Of a stretch of 64,000 bases of DNA, positions 46,230 to 57,949 are shown one piece after another (the first letter of the stretch is position 1; the number at the start of each line of letters is the position of its first letter). The notes under the pieces are model-generated. The model saw only the letters and a program-made list of their open reading frames with translations. It had not been told where the DNA came from and did no database searches. Origin of the DNA: Hericium rajendrae. Lineage: Eukaryota > Basidiomycota > Agaricomycetes > Russulales > Hericiaceae. Where the stretch lies: assembly GCA_033439255.1 (NCBI GenBank), contig CM065883.1, positions 2,356,001-2,420,000 of the forward strand, given 5' to 3'. Position numbers and translations under genes: made by a program.

Positions 46230-47220
46230 TATCTGAGATTATCTGAGTCTTTTTAAAAAAACTGACTATCTTAATATCTGAATGTCTGAAAATGTCCTGT
46301 TCAGACCCATTCAGATGCATTCAGACCATTTTAAGCCATTCAGAAAAATGGTCAAGTTTACTGTTGAACACCTTTATCAATATGTCAAGCCCATGCTCCA
46401 CTCCCATCGTCCACGAACTGGGCTCATGCGCACAATGTTCTATCGCCCGCTCACCACCCTAAGTGTACACACGCTCCATGCGTGATGCATGGATGGCCTG
46501 CAACAAGAATGGTCAAGCCTCATTGCTATAGCAACAAGATCAATCGCCTTCTGTTTATCACCCGTGCAGGACTGCATGTGCTGATTTTGACACTTGTCTC
46601 TGTGTTCGTCTACATGCCCTTCAACAGCGAGCCATTGCCAGTGCATGGCTCTGCATGCTGATAGTTTGCACTTATCATTAGCGTGCACTTATTCACACAT
46701 GTCTGCTGCTCATGCCCCATCCGCAACCCATCATCAATGCCTCCGTGCCCCATCTGGCATGGGTATCGTGCATTAAGATGCCTGCATGTACATCACAATC
46801 AATGCACTCATGTCTCGCCTTCAATATTGCATACTCACATCTCTATACCGCTCATGCCTTGCCAGTGCAAGCACGTGAATGTGCCCCTGACTGCCTAGCC
46901 CCATCCCCACATGTATGATTATGCACACCACAGATGTGTGCACTGCCACATATGCCACATGATGCAGACACCCCATGCCTATTCCCCGCTCATGTTGCGA
47001 GTAATGACTTATAAGACTCAGCAGTGTGAAGGCTGCATGTGCCAGCTTCCATACCGTGTCTGTGTCTGCCTCACCCTCCACATGTCCCTCAACAGCACGC
47101 CGTCACCCACACATGGCTTTGCATGCCTGCAAAGGGTACACCTGCGCTCACGCCCTGTGAGCACATGCATGTGTATAGCGGTGAGCCTTAATGACCATAC
47201 ACAGAACTTCAGAAGCACTG
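46230..47220. repeat. CATCAG-element remnant and GC-block relic
   Basis: Positions 46236-46390 are TCTGA/TCAGA-rich and end with GAAAAATGGTCAAGTTTACTG, the arm of the 52.9-kb element, so this is a damaged copy. Positions 46390-47220 resemble the CATGCA-rich block of the L elements, including the hairpin CATTGCTATAGCAAC at 46530, but have lost most CpGs. No gene is supported. Confidence 0.55.
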
Positions 47221-47540
47221 GCAGCAAGCAGCAGTAAGTGAATACAGTGGCAGCAGTAACTCGAAGAGGGTTGAGTATATCACATACATAGATTGAAAAG
47301 TTCCATGTATATACTGTAGATGTACATACTTGAGTAATATCCCAGTAAAGCACGATTCATGAATAAATACTGGACCACAGGTCACCTGCAGGTCACTTGT
47401 GGGTTTGTGCATTTTAGAAAAAGCTTGACCTGGATCTGGATGAGTCTCAGCCACCGGGTGATCCAGATCCATGGGTCAGGAACCCGCAGGTAAATTTTGT
47501 GGGTATACCTGTATTGACCTGCGGGTGACTCTGACTCGTG
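47221..47540. other. short non-coding segment with inverted repeats
   Basis: The stretch holds GGATCTGGATGAG / ATCCAGATCCATG and ACCTGCAGGTCACTTGTGGG / TTGACCTGCGGGTGAC arms (47375-47545), suggesting a decayed foldback element. No gene is seen. Confidence 0.45.
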
Positions 47541-48448
47541 TCCAACCCTAGTACAATATCTACTCTTATAGTATATTATAAGTACAGAAATGCCTATAAA
47601 TCTATGTGTTGAAGACTGATTACATAATCAAAACTTGGTGATGAATTGTGAGAGCATTAAAGTCTTGCTTCCTCATGAGCTTTACATCCTGCATGCTTGT
47701 CATGTTGGCTGCAAGGCTCGATGGGTATTTCCAAGTCTTCCGCTGAGTGGTCGACGGTTTGGAATCAGGAGGTACTCGACTCAGCAGCTCACCTTGGTCA
47801 TCTTGTATGTATCTCACTTGCTGAGCTGGCAGACTAATTTACTTATAGGTCTCTGAATCTTGCACAAACCAGTGTGTATTAGAGCTTATCAAAACCACAT
47901 TGACAGCTGCTTCCAGTTCATATCTTCTGAGCTGTGATAGGCTATCTGCCTGGTGAGCAATCAACCAATCATTATCATCTGAATGATCTTGAGGTAAGTC
48001 CATCAGTTCTTAACCAATTTACTCATTTTAAAATGCATTGAAATGTACTGATTAATCACTTTTCAGACATCCTACATAGGCCCCAGTCTGCTCAGAACTC
48101 GAAAATCAAAACTCGAAATTGAGATCTCTTCCCCAAGATCTTGACCTTGAGGTGAGTCTGTCAGTTCTCCACTGATTCACTCATTCTAAATTGTGCTCAA
48201 ATGTACTAATTTATCACTTTCCAGACATGCTACATAGGCCTCAGTCTGCCCAGAACTCGAAAATCAAAACTCGAAATTGAGATCTTCCTTTCAAGATCTT
48301 GATCTTGAGATAGCTACAGATTTTATAGAGATTTATAATCAATCTGATCAGTGAGACTTAACATCATTTATGCATTGTTTCTAAATATTACTAACAATGA
48401 AAAAGGAATTGTATTGCTGTGCAAAGCATCGGCCCTCTTCCATCAAGT
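47541..48448 (+). repeat. E repeat copy lacking L and KDZ insertions
   Basis: This copy is collinear with the 29.3/42.3-43.1/46.1-46.2 kb copy but uninterrupted at both insertion points. It therefore provides the empty site for KDZ (CAAGTCTTCCGCTGAGTGG) and for L5 (CAAGATCTTGATCTTGAG). It has only two ~157-bp units (GAGGTAAGTC and GAGGTGAGTC near 47991 and 48150) and ends in the 44-bp tail motif. Confidence 0.8.
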
Positions 48449-50861
48449 CAAAGTATCTAAGTTCCTAATTAAAGACCTTGCATGTGCATACAGGGCATGC
48501 ACAGATAGTGTGGCACTCGTTGTTGAAACCGCACCATTGCTGGCATGCATGGCTCTGTGCACCGTTGCCGGCATGCATGTCTCCACATGCACAGAGGGCT
48601 GTTTGCACTGTGCATGCACCGTCGCCAATGTGTGGGGCCTCACACATGTGCATGGTCATGCATGCACCATTGTCAGCATGCGCAGCCTCTGATGCACAGA
48701 TGGCATCGTGTGCGGCTATCTCGCTGTATGTGCATATGTGTGCTGGCTTGGCTGTCCATACGCAGGATGAAGCCGTGTATGACAGCCCGCACACTGGCAG
48801 GGCCGTGCACAGCTGTCCGTGCCATATATGTGTGGTGCTGTCATCTGCAACCGCATCCAGGTGGGGCGTGGTCACAAGAAAGCAGGGCACAGTCATGAGA
48901 AGGTGGGGGCATGGTTGTGAGAAGGCAATGGCATGGCTATGGGGGACCACCCGCATGTTGGCAAGGCCAGGCACAGTGGTGTTTGCCATGTGTGCATGTG
49001 CATATGCACTAGCACAGTCGTCTGCAGCTGAGCGAGGTGGGACAAGGTGAGGGCAGGATGGAGCTGACAGCCTGCATGCTAATGAGGCCATGCATGGCTG
49101 CCCGCACTGTGCGTGGGCTGGCGGGGCAGTTTGCAGCTGTTGGGGTCACCTACAGCTGTGAGTAGTCCCATGCATGTGTGCATGCTGCCCAGATCATCCA
49201 TGGCTGCCCACACACGAATGCATGCACCAGCGTGGTCGTCCACTGGCATGCACTGCCCACAGCTGCCCATGTAGCATGTGCATGTGCAGATGTGCTGGCG
49301 ATCGTCTGCAGCTGTGCATGCAAACTTGCCAGCACGCATGGCCTGAGCACATCAGTGGGGCCACGCACATGCATCTCTGCTGGCAGTGAGGGGTGAGGGC
49401 GAGTCGGGGGCAGGGGTGGAAGTGGGGCTGGAGCTGAGGCTTGTGTGTTTGTGTTGCAGTGAATGGCAAGCACGTTGTACAATGTTCAGTCAGGCCTCAT
49501 TGCCATGGCAATGAGACCTGACATCGATGTTGATGACGGCATTGTTGAGAGAGTGGGGTGGGTTGATGTCGGGTGTGGCCATGGAATATCGAATGCATGG
49601 TCACGAGTAAAGATACAAGTATCGTTCGTACCAATGAACAATACTTGTTTGATTAGCACGAAGACAAAAAAAGAATTGATAATTACTTACCTATAGTCCC
49701 TCGGCCATCCTGCTGACCTTCTGACTGTCCATCGATGCTGTGCATTGCTTGCATAAAGGAAGAGGGGTGGAGAGATGAGGTGAGATGAAGTGGGAGATGG
49801 AGAAGACGCACCAAGTCGTGTGTCAAGTGCAGTCACACAACTCGTGTGGCTGGCAGTTTTGAGCCGAGCAAACCAAATAAATTCTTTTAAAATTCAGAAA
49901 AAAAAAACAAGACAAGCATAAATTTGTTAGTTCTACATGATGAATGAGCTAGCTATGTATCTGCAGTACTGTATGTTGCTGAGCATGCAGGTCAACTTAG
50001 TGAAATCTAAATCACCAGCCTCTCACATGGCACTCAGCATCACCTGGCAGCTGCATTTCGAGCTCCACTCTGTGCTGGTGATATAAGGCCACACAATGCA
50101 CATCGTCTCTTTTTTCTCAACCACTACCATCTCCCTTTGACATCCTCTCATCTTCCTTCTCTCTCTCTGCTATTCTACTTCAACATTTGTATGTTATTGG
50201 TAAGCCTCTTATCTTCTTTGTTGTTGATAGTACCAATGTCTTAACTTTGTAGACTTTATTTTCGCTTTTATGATCTTTGAGTAAGTCTTTAGTTCTTATG
50301 TTTGTTTTTACTTACTTTAATAAAGTGTTATTCTTGTAGACTATTTTTGCTTTTTCCTAATGTTTGGTAATGTTGTATGACTTTTTCTTCTTAGTTCTCC
50401 TATTAGTATAGTATCTTTGTAGTCTTACTTTTGTGATGTTTATAGTAGTACTATGAAATTTAATATCATGCTTTCAAATTTCAATGTTTTATTTTCTGAG
50501 ATAAAAACTATTAAGCTTTTAAAAGAGCTTAGATATCTAAAATATAATCATAGTATTTTTAAGTAACATATCAGTCAGAGATGATATAGAATAGATAACA
50601 ATCTTATTAAGCTAGATATAATATAATAATAGACATACATAGTATAACTAACATAGTCTTTATAGCTATCATAGCTATGCTTTATACTCTGGTAGCTATC
50701 ATAGCTATCATAGCAGGACATAGCAATCCTATCTAACTACATAACTTATCATAGACTGCCTTTGAGCTATAAAGTCCTCTATATAAAAGAGGATTGCTAT
50801 GGAGCTATAACTTCTATGTAGCTTATATAGAGCAATATAGCACTGGTACATTTTTCAGATG
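48449..50861 (+). mobile_element. L-type element (L4), 5' truncated
   Basis: It starts mid-element at a point matching L3 (TAATTAAAGACCT) and ends TTTTTCAGATG at 50861. The GC block (48.48-49.55 kb) aligns with L3 in inverse. The hairpins CATTGCCATGGCAATG (49498-49513) and TATCGTTCGTACC (49619-49642) are present, as are ATATAAGG (50081-50088) and AGCTATG words (50.65-50.84 kb). Most differences from L3 are CpG against TpG or CpA. Confidence 0.8.
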
Positions 50862-51139
50862 TACTGACCCACACTAGCTGTGGCACCTGAAATGATAACG
50901 TTTTGAGCTTTGCAGTTGTCAGACCTTTTGTTCTCATCTTCACCTGCCTGCACAGGCTGTGAGGCCTGAAACAATAATGTTTCAGGCCCTACAGATGTGC
51001 AGAATTTTAACTATGGTGTCTTGTCCATGCCAGCTGTGGGGCCCAAAACAATAATGTTTCAGACCCTACAGCTTCACAGGCCTTCTGTTTTCATCTCTAC
51101 CTGACAGGCTACATTTGATGCTTTACTTGTCACCTCTTA
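50862..51139. repeat. imperfect ~100-bp tandem with hairpin core
   Basis: Three diverged copies share (C/A)CTGAAA(C/T)(A/G)ATAA(T/C)GTTT(C/T)AG, a short palindrome, at about 50890, 50970 and 51045. Nothing coding is present. Confidence 0.5.
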
Positions 51140-51713
51140 GTGAATGACATGGGTATGGGTAACCCACAGTGGGTCATAGATATGGGTATTATGGGTATGG
51201 GTATGGGTCAGCCTTATGCAACCCATGAAAAACCCATACCCATACCATGGGTCATGGGTTTTTCTATATTGAGAATGATTAGTTCAAAGTATATTATCAA
51301 GATGCAAACCATACTATATACTAAATCAAGCAACAATCAGACTAATGTATTAAGGGTGGCTAACATGGCAGATGCTCCAAAAGATAATAAAATAGATAAT
51401 AAAGAGTCTGAGATGAAAAAGAGATACAATATAATAGAACTTTCTTGATTTTTTTGACTGATCAGTGTTAACTGCTACAATATTATTGATGTGTGTCTGC
51501 TTATAGAGATATTTATGACATAACAAGACTATAGTCTCTCAATACATGTTACAACCCTTGGGTAACCCATAAACCCACAGCTACCCATGAACCCATATCC
51601 TACCCATACCCAACCCACAAAAAACCCATACCCATAGCATGGGTGTGGGTTTTGATGGGTATGGGTATGAGTTAGCTCAAAAGTACCCAAGGGTTACTCA
51701 TGCCATTCACTAT
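51140..51713. mobile_element. GTGAATG-ended MITE with ATGGGT repeats
   Basis: The ends are AGTGAATGACATGGGTATGG and its diverged complement, ending CCCATGCCATTCACT-like sequence at 51713. The arms are dominated by ATGGGT hexamers and their complement. A TA may flank each side, but this is uncertain. The 102-codon frame within it is not a gene. Confidence 0.6.
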
Positions 51714-52480
51714 CACCTTTATATAAGGTGTTCATGATGCACAATCTCTCTCTTTTCCATACCACTACCATCTCTTGTCATTTGTCAGTTTCTTCTCTTT
51801 TGCTTCAACCTTGTTATATTCAGTACATTGTTATATTGTTTTTATGATGTTTGGTTGTTCACCAATCTGAATGTTATTTGTGAACTTTACATATTTGCTT
51901 CTATTTTCTTCAGTTAGTCTTATGATTTCATATATGTCTTTATCTTGTATACTAATTTGTTGACTTTATCTTGTAAATTATTTTTATTTTTTCTGATCTT
52001 TGAAGTAAGTCTTTTATCTTTGAGAGGATTATTTTATCTCTTATCTTTTATTATTATCTTATCTTTTATCTTTCTAATATTATCTTATCTTGTCTTTTAT
52101 CTTTAGTATTATTTTCTTTTGTAGTATTATATTGTAGTAATGTTTGTAGTAATATGCTTGATGTGTTGTAATTAAATATTGTTTGAAATATAATGCTTGT
52201 CAAATTTCAATATTTTAAATATCTCAAATATATTATAAACTATTGTTATTTTCTTTTTGATAAATCTATAATATTTTGTAATCAATATTGTTGTCAGAGA
52301 TGATATAGAGTAGATAGCAGTCTTACTAGCTAAACTCAATATGATATGCTACATAGCTATCATAGCTCTATATAGATTACTTCACTACCATAAAGGAGCT
52401 ATGTAGAAAAGAGAACCCCTAGCTCTATTAGAGCTATGTAGGATATATAGTGCTACACATTACTGTTTTTTTTTTCAAGT
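51714..52480 (+). mobile_element. L-type element fragment (L6), 3' part
   Basis: TATATAAGG at 51720-51728 is followed by CCACTACCATCTCTTGTCA, donor-like AAGTAAGTC words and an AGCTATG region (52340-52450), as in the 3' third of the other L elements. The terminus is degenerate (TTTTTTTTCAAGTG). Confidence 0.6.
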
Positions 52481-52667
52481 GATAGCAATTAAATAAAAAT
52501 TTATCATGGTTGTAGCTATTTAAAAAAAAGCATAGTTTATACATTCTACTAATAAATTTGTATTGTAAAAATAAAGCAATATAAAGATATTTGTTTTACA
52601 AAATTAAAATTCTTATTGTTTAATTAGAGCACTTGCATATAATAAATTGCTTTTATATTATAATATA
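52481..52667. other. AT-rich spacer
   Basis: A/T-rich sequence with no repeat partner or frame of note. Confidence 0.4.
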
Positions 52668-53945
52668 CAATGATGCAAAAAGAATGCACACTCTGTTACT
52701 TCAATGAAAAAATGTAAACTCAAGTAGACTAAGCAAGTATTATAGAAACTTCAGTGAATAGATCTTGTAGCTAAACATGTAAAGATTCAGTAGCAAAAAA
52801 TGGAGAAAAAGTACTAACAAATGGTCAAGATATCAATGTGTATGTGCTACATCAGTAAACTTGACCATTTTTCTGAATGGCTGAAAGTGGTCTGAATGGA
52901 TCTGAATGAGTCTGAACTTCATCTGAAACCTAAAAAATAATCTGAATGGTCTGATTTTAAATCTGAATTCATCTGAATTCTAATAAATCAGATCATATTC
53001 AGACAGTCAGACTCATTCAGACCCATTCAGACCACTTTCAGCCATTCAGAAAAATGGTCAAGTTTACTGATGTATATAACCGTGTGATGTTGTGTTTGAC
53101 ATGATATGATATAGCAGTTTTTGCTAGCATATCACACTCATTTTTATATTATATCACCCCAATCTTTTTGCATACACTTCATTCTTATCCTTTCTCACTC
53201 ATGATAGTCTGCACACCTACCAAACATGTACAAATCATTGATTATTGAGCTCAAGGTCTCACCTAGTCTGAAATTGGTGAATGACTCAGAATTGACTATA
53301 CCATAGTGGAGCACAACTATCAACAGTTGCAACAAAATTCTGATCTATACTATTGAGTTTTAATTTTAAGCTGTTCCTATGCTGTGAGCTCTCATTCAGC
53401 ACATTGTGCAGCCTAAGCTATTGCCACTGATCAGGTGGTCAATGCAACAGATACTCAATGTCAGCTTTTTTCTCATCTTCATTTCACAATAGTTCATAGA
53501 ATGTTGATTTGCATGGAGCTCTATGGTCATGTGCATTACAGCAAGTCATTTTTCTTCAAAGTTTACTGCTACAAGTACTGTATTTGGGCTGAAGCTCATG
53601 CTGATTAGACGATAAAGGATTGACAGCAGGTTGTGTTCTCAGATGAGTTCAAATTTAATCTCTGGGGTTCAGATAGGAAATATTATTGTAGGAGGAGGCC
53701 TGAAGAGCAATTTTTGAATAGAAATGTGAAGAAAACAGTCAAGTATAAAGAAGAATCTTTGTAAGTCTGAAGCTGCTTGACAGCACATGTGACTGATCAA
53801 CTTCACTAGATGGAAGGACAAACAAATAAATACAGCCTAGTTTTGTGTTATTCTCGAAGAGTCGCTCAAGGGCTCTCTCTTTGATCACTAGCTGGATCCC
53901 TCCACCATCATATATCAGCAGGATCTTGATTCCAAACATATCTTT
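52668..53945 (+). mobile_element. Tc1/mariner element copy A, truncated and heavily decayed
   Basis: The left end CAATGATGCAAAAAGAATGC follows TA and matches the terminal repeat of copy B. The transposase relic (about 53205-53945) reads VCTPTKHVQIIDY...AEAHAD, then VVFSDEFKFNLWGSDRKYYC, with many TGA/TAG stops. It retains the Trp codon at FNLW where copy B has a stop. The 3' end is missing beyond the DLDSKH region. A 223-bp CATCAG element is inserted at 52850. Confidence 0.75.
52850..53072. mobile_element. CATCAG-ended palindromic MITE in Tc1 copy A
   Basis: CATCAGTAAACTTGACCATT is mirrored by AATGGTCAAGTTTACTGATG, with TA at 52848-52849 and 53073-53074. The rest is TCTGAATGG-type words. The matching position in copy B (GTGCTGCACAACTACG) is empty, confirming the 2-bp duplication. 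Confidence 0.9.
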
Positions 53946-54315
53946 AATAAGAAAAGTAGATATAAAATAAATAATTTTAAGATATTGTAATTATTATAAT
54001 TTCAAAAATTGTTATATAGAGCATTAGTTCTTTTTTAGAAAGTAACAATTAAGAGAGAATAGATACATAAGAGTATATAACTTATATATATGTATTTTTA
54101 TTGATTTTACTAAAGCACTTCTTAGCTCATGCTAACTAAATTATAGATATTTTCTAATCTTATTTTGATTTACTTATACTAATATATCTTGAGACTTCTT
54201 TCTATTATGAACTAAAGTATTTATTATATTCTAAGTCTTCTTGAGTATAGTTTATCAGTTTTTTTCCTAGATTTAGCCTATAATTATCAGATCTACCCTA
54301 ATCTTATAACAGATA
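53946..54315. other. AT-rich non-coding sequence
   Basis: Very A/T-rich; no gene, and no repeat that I can match. Confidence 0.45.
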
Positions 54316-54317
54316 TA

Positions 54318-55915
54318 CAGTGGCATGTGAAAAGAATGCACACTCCACTACTTCGATATAAAAATGTAAATTCAAGTAGATCAAGTGAGTATTATAGAAA
54401 CTTCAGTAAATAGATCTCGTAGCTAAACCTCTAAAGATTAAGTAGCAAAAAAATGAAGGAAAAGCGCCAAGAAACAGCCGAGATATCGATGAATATGTGC
54501 TGCACAACTACGTGATGTCATGCTCGATGCGTCACTGTGTCGCAGTTTGAGGGTATTAAACAATTTCAGAAAAAGTCCAAAAAAAATCAATAATGTGTGT
54601 AACAACCCCTAGCTGCCTTTAGTGCCTTCACCCAATCTGGAAGTGATCTATAAAGTTTCTGAATGACCCTAATATCCAAATTCTCCCATTTCTCCTTCAA
54701 AGCAAGCCACAACTCCTTTATGTTGTGTGGACGGACTGGTCGGTGGCAGACAGCATGATCTACAAGGTCCTATGCATGCTCTATAATATTCATGTCTAAA
54801 GAAGAGGATGCTCAGAGGAGTAAATTGATATGATTCTTGGTGAACTACTGTGCAGCTCGGTGGGATGTGTGCTTGAGATCAAGATCCTGCTGGAAAATGA
54901 TGGCTGAGGGATCAAGCTGGTGATTAGAGAGGGAGCTCTTGAGGGATTCTTCCAGAATGGTACAAAACTGGGCTGCATTCATTTGTCCTTCCACCCGGTG
55001 AAGCCGACCAGTCTCCTGTGCTGTCAAGCAGCCCCAGACCTGCAAAGATCCTCCTCCATACTTGACTGTCTTCTCTACATTCCTGTCCAGAAATTGCTCT
55101 CCAGACCTCCTCCTACAGTACCGTCTCCCATCTGAACCTCAGAGATTAAATTTGGACTCATCAGAGAACACAACCTGCTGCCAATCCTCCATGGTCCAAT
55201 TGGCATGAGCTTCAGCCCAGATGCAACACTTGTAGCGGTGAATTTTGGAGAGAAATGGCTTGCTCCAGCATACACAGCCATAGAGCCCCTTGCAAATGAA
55301 CATTCTGCGAATTGTCATGGGATGAAGGTGAGGGAAAAGCTGGCACTGAGCATCTGTTGCATCAACTACCTGGCCAGTGGCAATAGCTTGGGCTGCACAA
55401 TGTTCTGAATGGGGGCTCACAGCACGAGGACAGCCTGGGATTGGAACCTGATAGTATGGATCAGGATTTTGCAGCAACTGCCGATAGTTGCATTATGCTG
55501 TAGTGCAGTCAATTCCAAGTTGATCACCAATTTCGGACCAGGTGAAACCTTGAGCCTGATAATCAATGATCTGTACACGTTTAGTGGGTGTGCAGACCAC
55601 CATGAGTAAAAGAGAATCAGAATGAGTGTGTGTGCAAAAAGATCGAGGGGATATAATATGAAAATGAGTGTGATGTGCTGGCAGGAACTGCTGCATCATG
55701 TCGCATCAAACACAGCATCACATGGTTGTGCAGGACATGCTCATCAATATCTCGACTGTTTCTTGGCACTTTTCCTTCATTTTTTTGCTACTTAATCTTT
55801 ACATGTCTAGCTACGAGATCTATTTACTGAAGTTTCTATAATACTCGCTTGATCTACTGAAATTTACATTTTTATGTCAAAGTGGCAGAGTGTGCATTCT
55901 TTTCGCACACCACTG
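54318..55915 (-). mobile_element. Tc1/mariner element copy B, full length
   Basis: It is flanked by TA (54316-54317, 55916-55917). The ends are CAGTGG(C/T)(A/G)TG(T/C)GAAAAGAATG, and the inverted repeats extend over roughly 140 bp. The length is 1598 bp. One transposase pseudogene fills the interior on the minus strand. Confidence 0.9.
54587..55603 (-). pseudogene. Tc1-type DD34E transposase with in-frame stops
   Basis: It starts MVVCTPTKRVQIIDYQAQGF (helix-turn-helix part) and runs about 339 codons. Catalytic motifs are VVFSDESKFNL (first Asp), IIFQQDLDLKHTSH (second Asp; the usual QDNDPKH is altered) and SLDMNIIEHAWDLV (Glu; the usual PDLNPIE is altered). In-frame stops lie at 55493-55495 (TAA), 55139-55141 (TGA for the Trp kept in copy A) and 54846-54848 (TAG). 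It cannot be active. Confidence 0.85.
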
Positions 55916-55917
55916 TA

Positions 55918-56199
55918 AACTTGTATAAAATATATAAGAGCTTATTCTTTTTTTTTTAAATATAAATTATTATTTAATTTGTATATATCTATACATTCTT
56001 GCCTCAATTAAAATAATTTACATAGCTAAACAAAAGTTATAAAACATATTTTGTTTTTTTTGAGTTTTGATATATTTACACAAAATGTTCCAAACTAAAA
56101 AGACATAATTTCTCTCTATTACGAGTGATACCATAAAGTTAACAAGTAAATATATATATTATTTTGTTGTATAGAGCATTTGTTGTGAATTGTTCACTG
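55918..56199. other. AT-rich spacer
   Basis: Nothing is recognised beyond A/T-rich sequence. Confidence 0.4.
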
Positions 56200-56589
56200 G
56201 TTTTCTTCATTTTTTTTGTTTTTATATGGTTACTCTCTTGTTATCTCTTCTTGTTTTCTGATAAGATATTTCTTGTTCCCCTTTAGGATATCTCTTACTT
56301 TGAGATATCTCTTGTTTTTTTTTTTCTCTTGTTCTCTTTTCAGAATATTTCTTATTCTCCTTTGAGCTATCCTTCCTATATATATATAGAGCTACCTTTT
56401 TGACTGGCTTTTTCAGTTTGTCCATTTGACATTTTAGTTCTACTGTATCCTGATATTTCCATACTGTTCTTATGCTCTACTCAATATATCATCCTCTGCT
56501 CTTTGATCCTTAATTATTTAGGATGACTTGGATGGTTTCACTGTTTTTCTGAACTCAGTCTTGATAGCATTGGCCCTCTTCTTCCAAGT
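56200..56589. repeat. diverged inverse copy of the 12.55-12.96 kb repeat
   Basis: It contains TATATATATA (about 56378-56387), short TCTTGTTCTCYTTT tandems, GGATGACTTGGATGG and a partial tail motif GGCCCTCTTCTTCCAAGT. The order is the reverse of 12.57-12.9 kb. It could be a solo LTR. It is the last clear repeat before the host genes. Confidence 0.5.
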
Positions 56590-57167
56590 TTAGTTAAAAT
56601 TTGAGCAGAAGTGATCACTAAAAAATAGATCAAAATTAGTTGAACTAACTGCTTAACTTCTAGTTATAGATCAACATCTTGACTCAGAGATTCTCTTGCA
56701 TCAAATTATCTACAACTACCTTCAGTTATCTGATGCTGACTGATATTTTGATCTTCTTATATCCTATTTTATTTTGGATTTTGATTTTGATTTTAAGTAT
56801 CATCTCCATTTTCAGAGCTCACACATTGACATTACATGTCAGATATCAAGCCAGATTTGTTGTTGTTGCTCTTTTAAAATTGAGATCTAACATATGATAT
56901 AATACATTTAATATATTACACAATTGTCTAATACAAGTCATGCACCAGACAAATGTGAATTATTTGTCCATTAGCAGCCTTCATAGTTATGTGTAACAAT
57001 GAAATAAGTACACTCCTGCAAGAATCTGCAGAACTCAAAAGTCAAAGTCTCCAACAGATCAGATTTAGCTAGAACTGAAACAAGAGAGCACAAAGTTACT
57101 ACAGCCTCATGGTGAGAAAGATAACTAGTATCCCTCAACGAATGCATCTCGCTCCACCAGCGAGGAT
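56590..57167. other. transition from repeat island to host genes
   Basis: No gene or repeat is recognised. CpG content and coding density rise sharply just to the right. Confidence 0.45.
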
Positions 57168-57949
57168 TCAATCTGTATTATCCTTCATCAATGCATACAT
57201 GTCCGACTTTGGCCTCCTCGTCGAACTATCCGCCAGGCTTCTACCGTGGCGCTTTGCGAGCGACAGGGTCCGAGCTATAGCATGGACGTGAGTTCTCAGC
57301 GAAATGCGGCCCGACGTCTGAGAAGCTTCACAGGTGCCTTGGGATTTGCGTGGCTGTGTCAAGTGTGGGAGACCCGGAAGGTGAGGCACGGAGGGGGAAG
57401 GTGAGAGGGGCGGTGCCGCAGTTATAAGCTGTGTTGGAAGGATGTCCGCAAACGTGGTGGGACTTTGCGGCTGACCATGTAAAGCAGCATGGTAACTAGG
57501 TGGAGCGGAAGAAGATCCTGAGTTCGATGATACTGGGCTTGATGGCGAGCGGTCCAACTCTGGCGTTGCCGAACGAGATGTCGTGTGCACGGAGTCGCCG
57601 TCCGCGAACAAGACAGGTCTATCATAAGCCGGACCTGCAGGGGTAACAAGATAAGATATTTCTTGAAGTAATGGCTGGAGCAGTAACGTACGGTGAAGTT
57701 TCTGCCCATCACCCCTACTTGGATACCTAACATGGCCTATGGGAACCATGACTCCATACTCCTCGTCTGGCTCCCCGACGTAGGCCTGACCTGTGTTGTC
57801 GCGAAACGCATATCGTCGAGTTTTCTCGTCATACCCGGTGCGCTGGAAGCCTTCCGGGAGTCGATCGACATCCTTTGTACTCATTATAAGGACGGACCAA
57901 GGGCAAGCGGGAAAACAGTACATACCCCATCGTCCTTGAAAGGAGCCAT
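57168..57949 (-). CDS. basidiomycete protein of unknown function
   Basis: Three exons (57949-57926, 57872-57692, 57634-57168) give 223 residues. The start MAPFKDDG is followed by DRLPEGFQRTGYDEKTRRYA and FRDNTGQAYVGEPDEEYGVM. This is a short LPEG-x-x-x-x-GYD-x-x-T-x-x-Y-x-FRD module that I have seen in uncharacterised basidiomycete proteins, sometimes annotated loosely as carbohydrate-binding. The rest is Ser/Pro-rich and probably disordered, with a basic C-terminus (TLSLAKRHGRSLADSSTRRP). No signal peptide is visible in this model. A longer unspliced frame from 58142 exists but reads through the first intron. I cannot assign a function. Confidence 0.65.

Noticed and set aside
51140-51240. 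Internal telomere repeat
   Set aside because: The hexamer is ATGGGT rather than a TTAGGG permutation, and it is confined to the arms of an inverted-repeat element.
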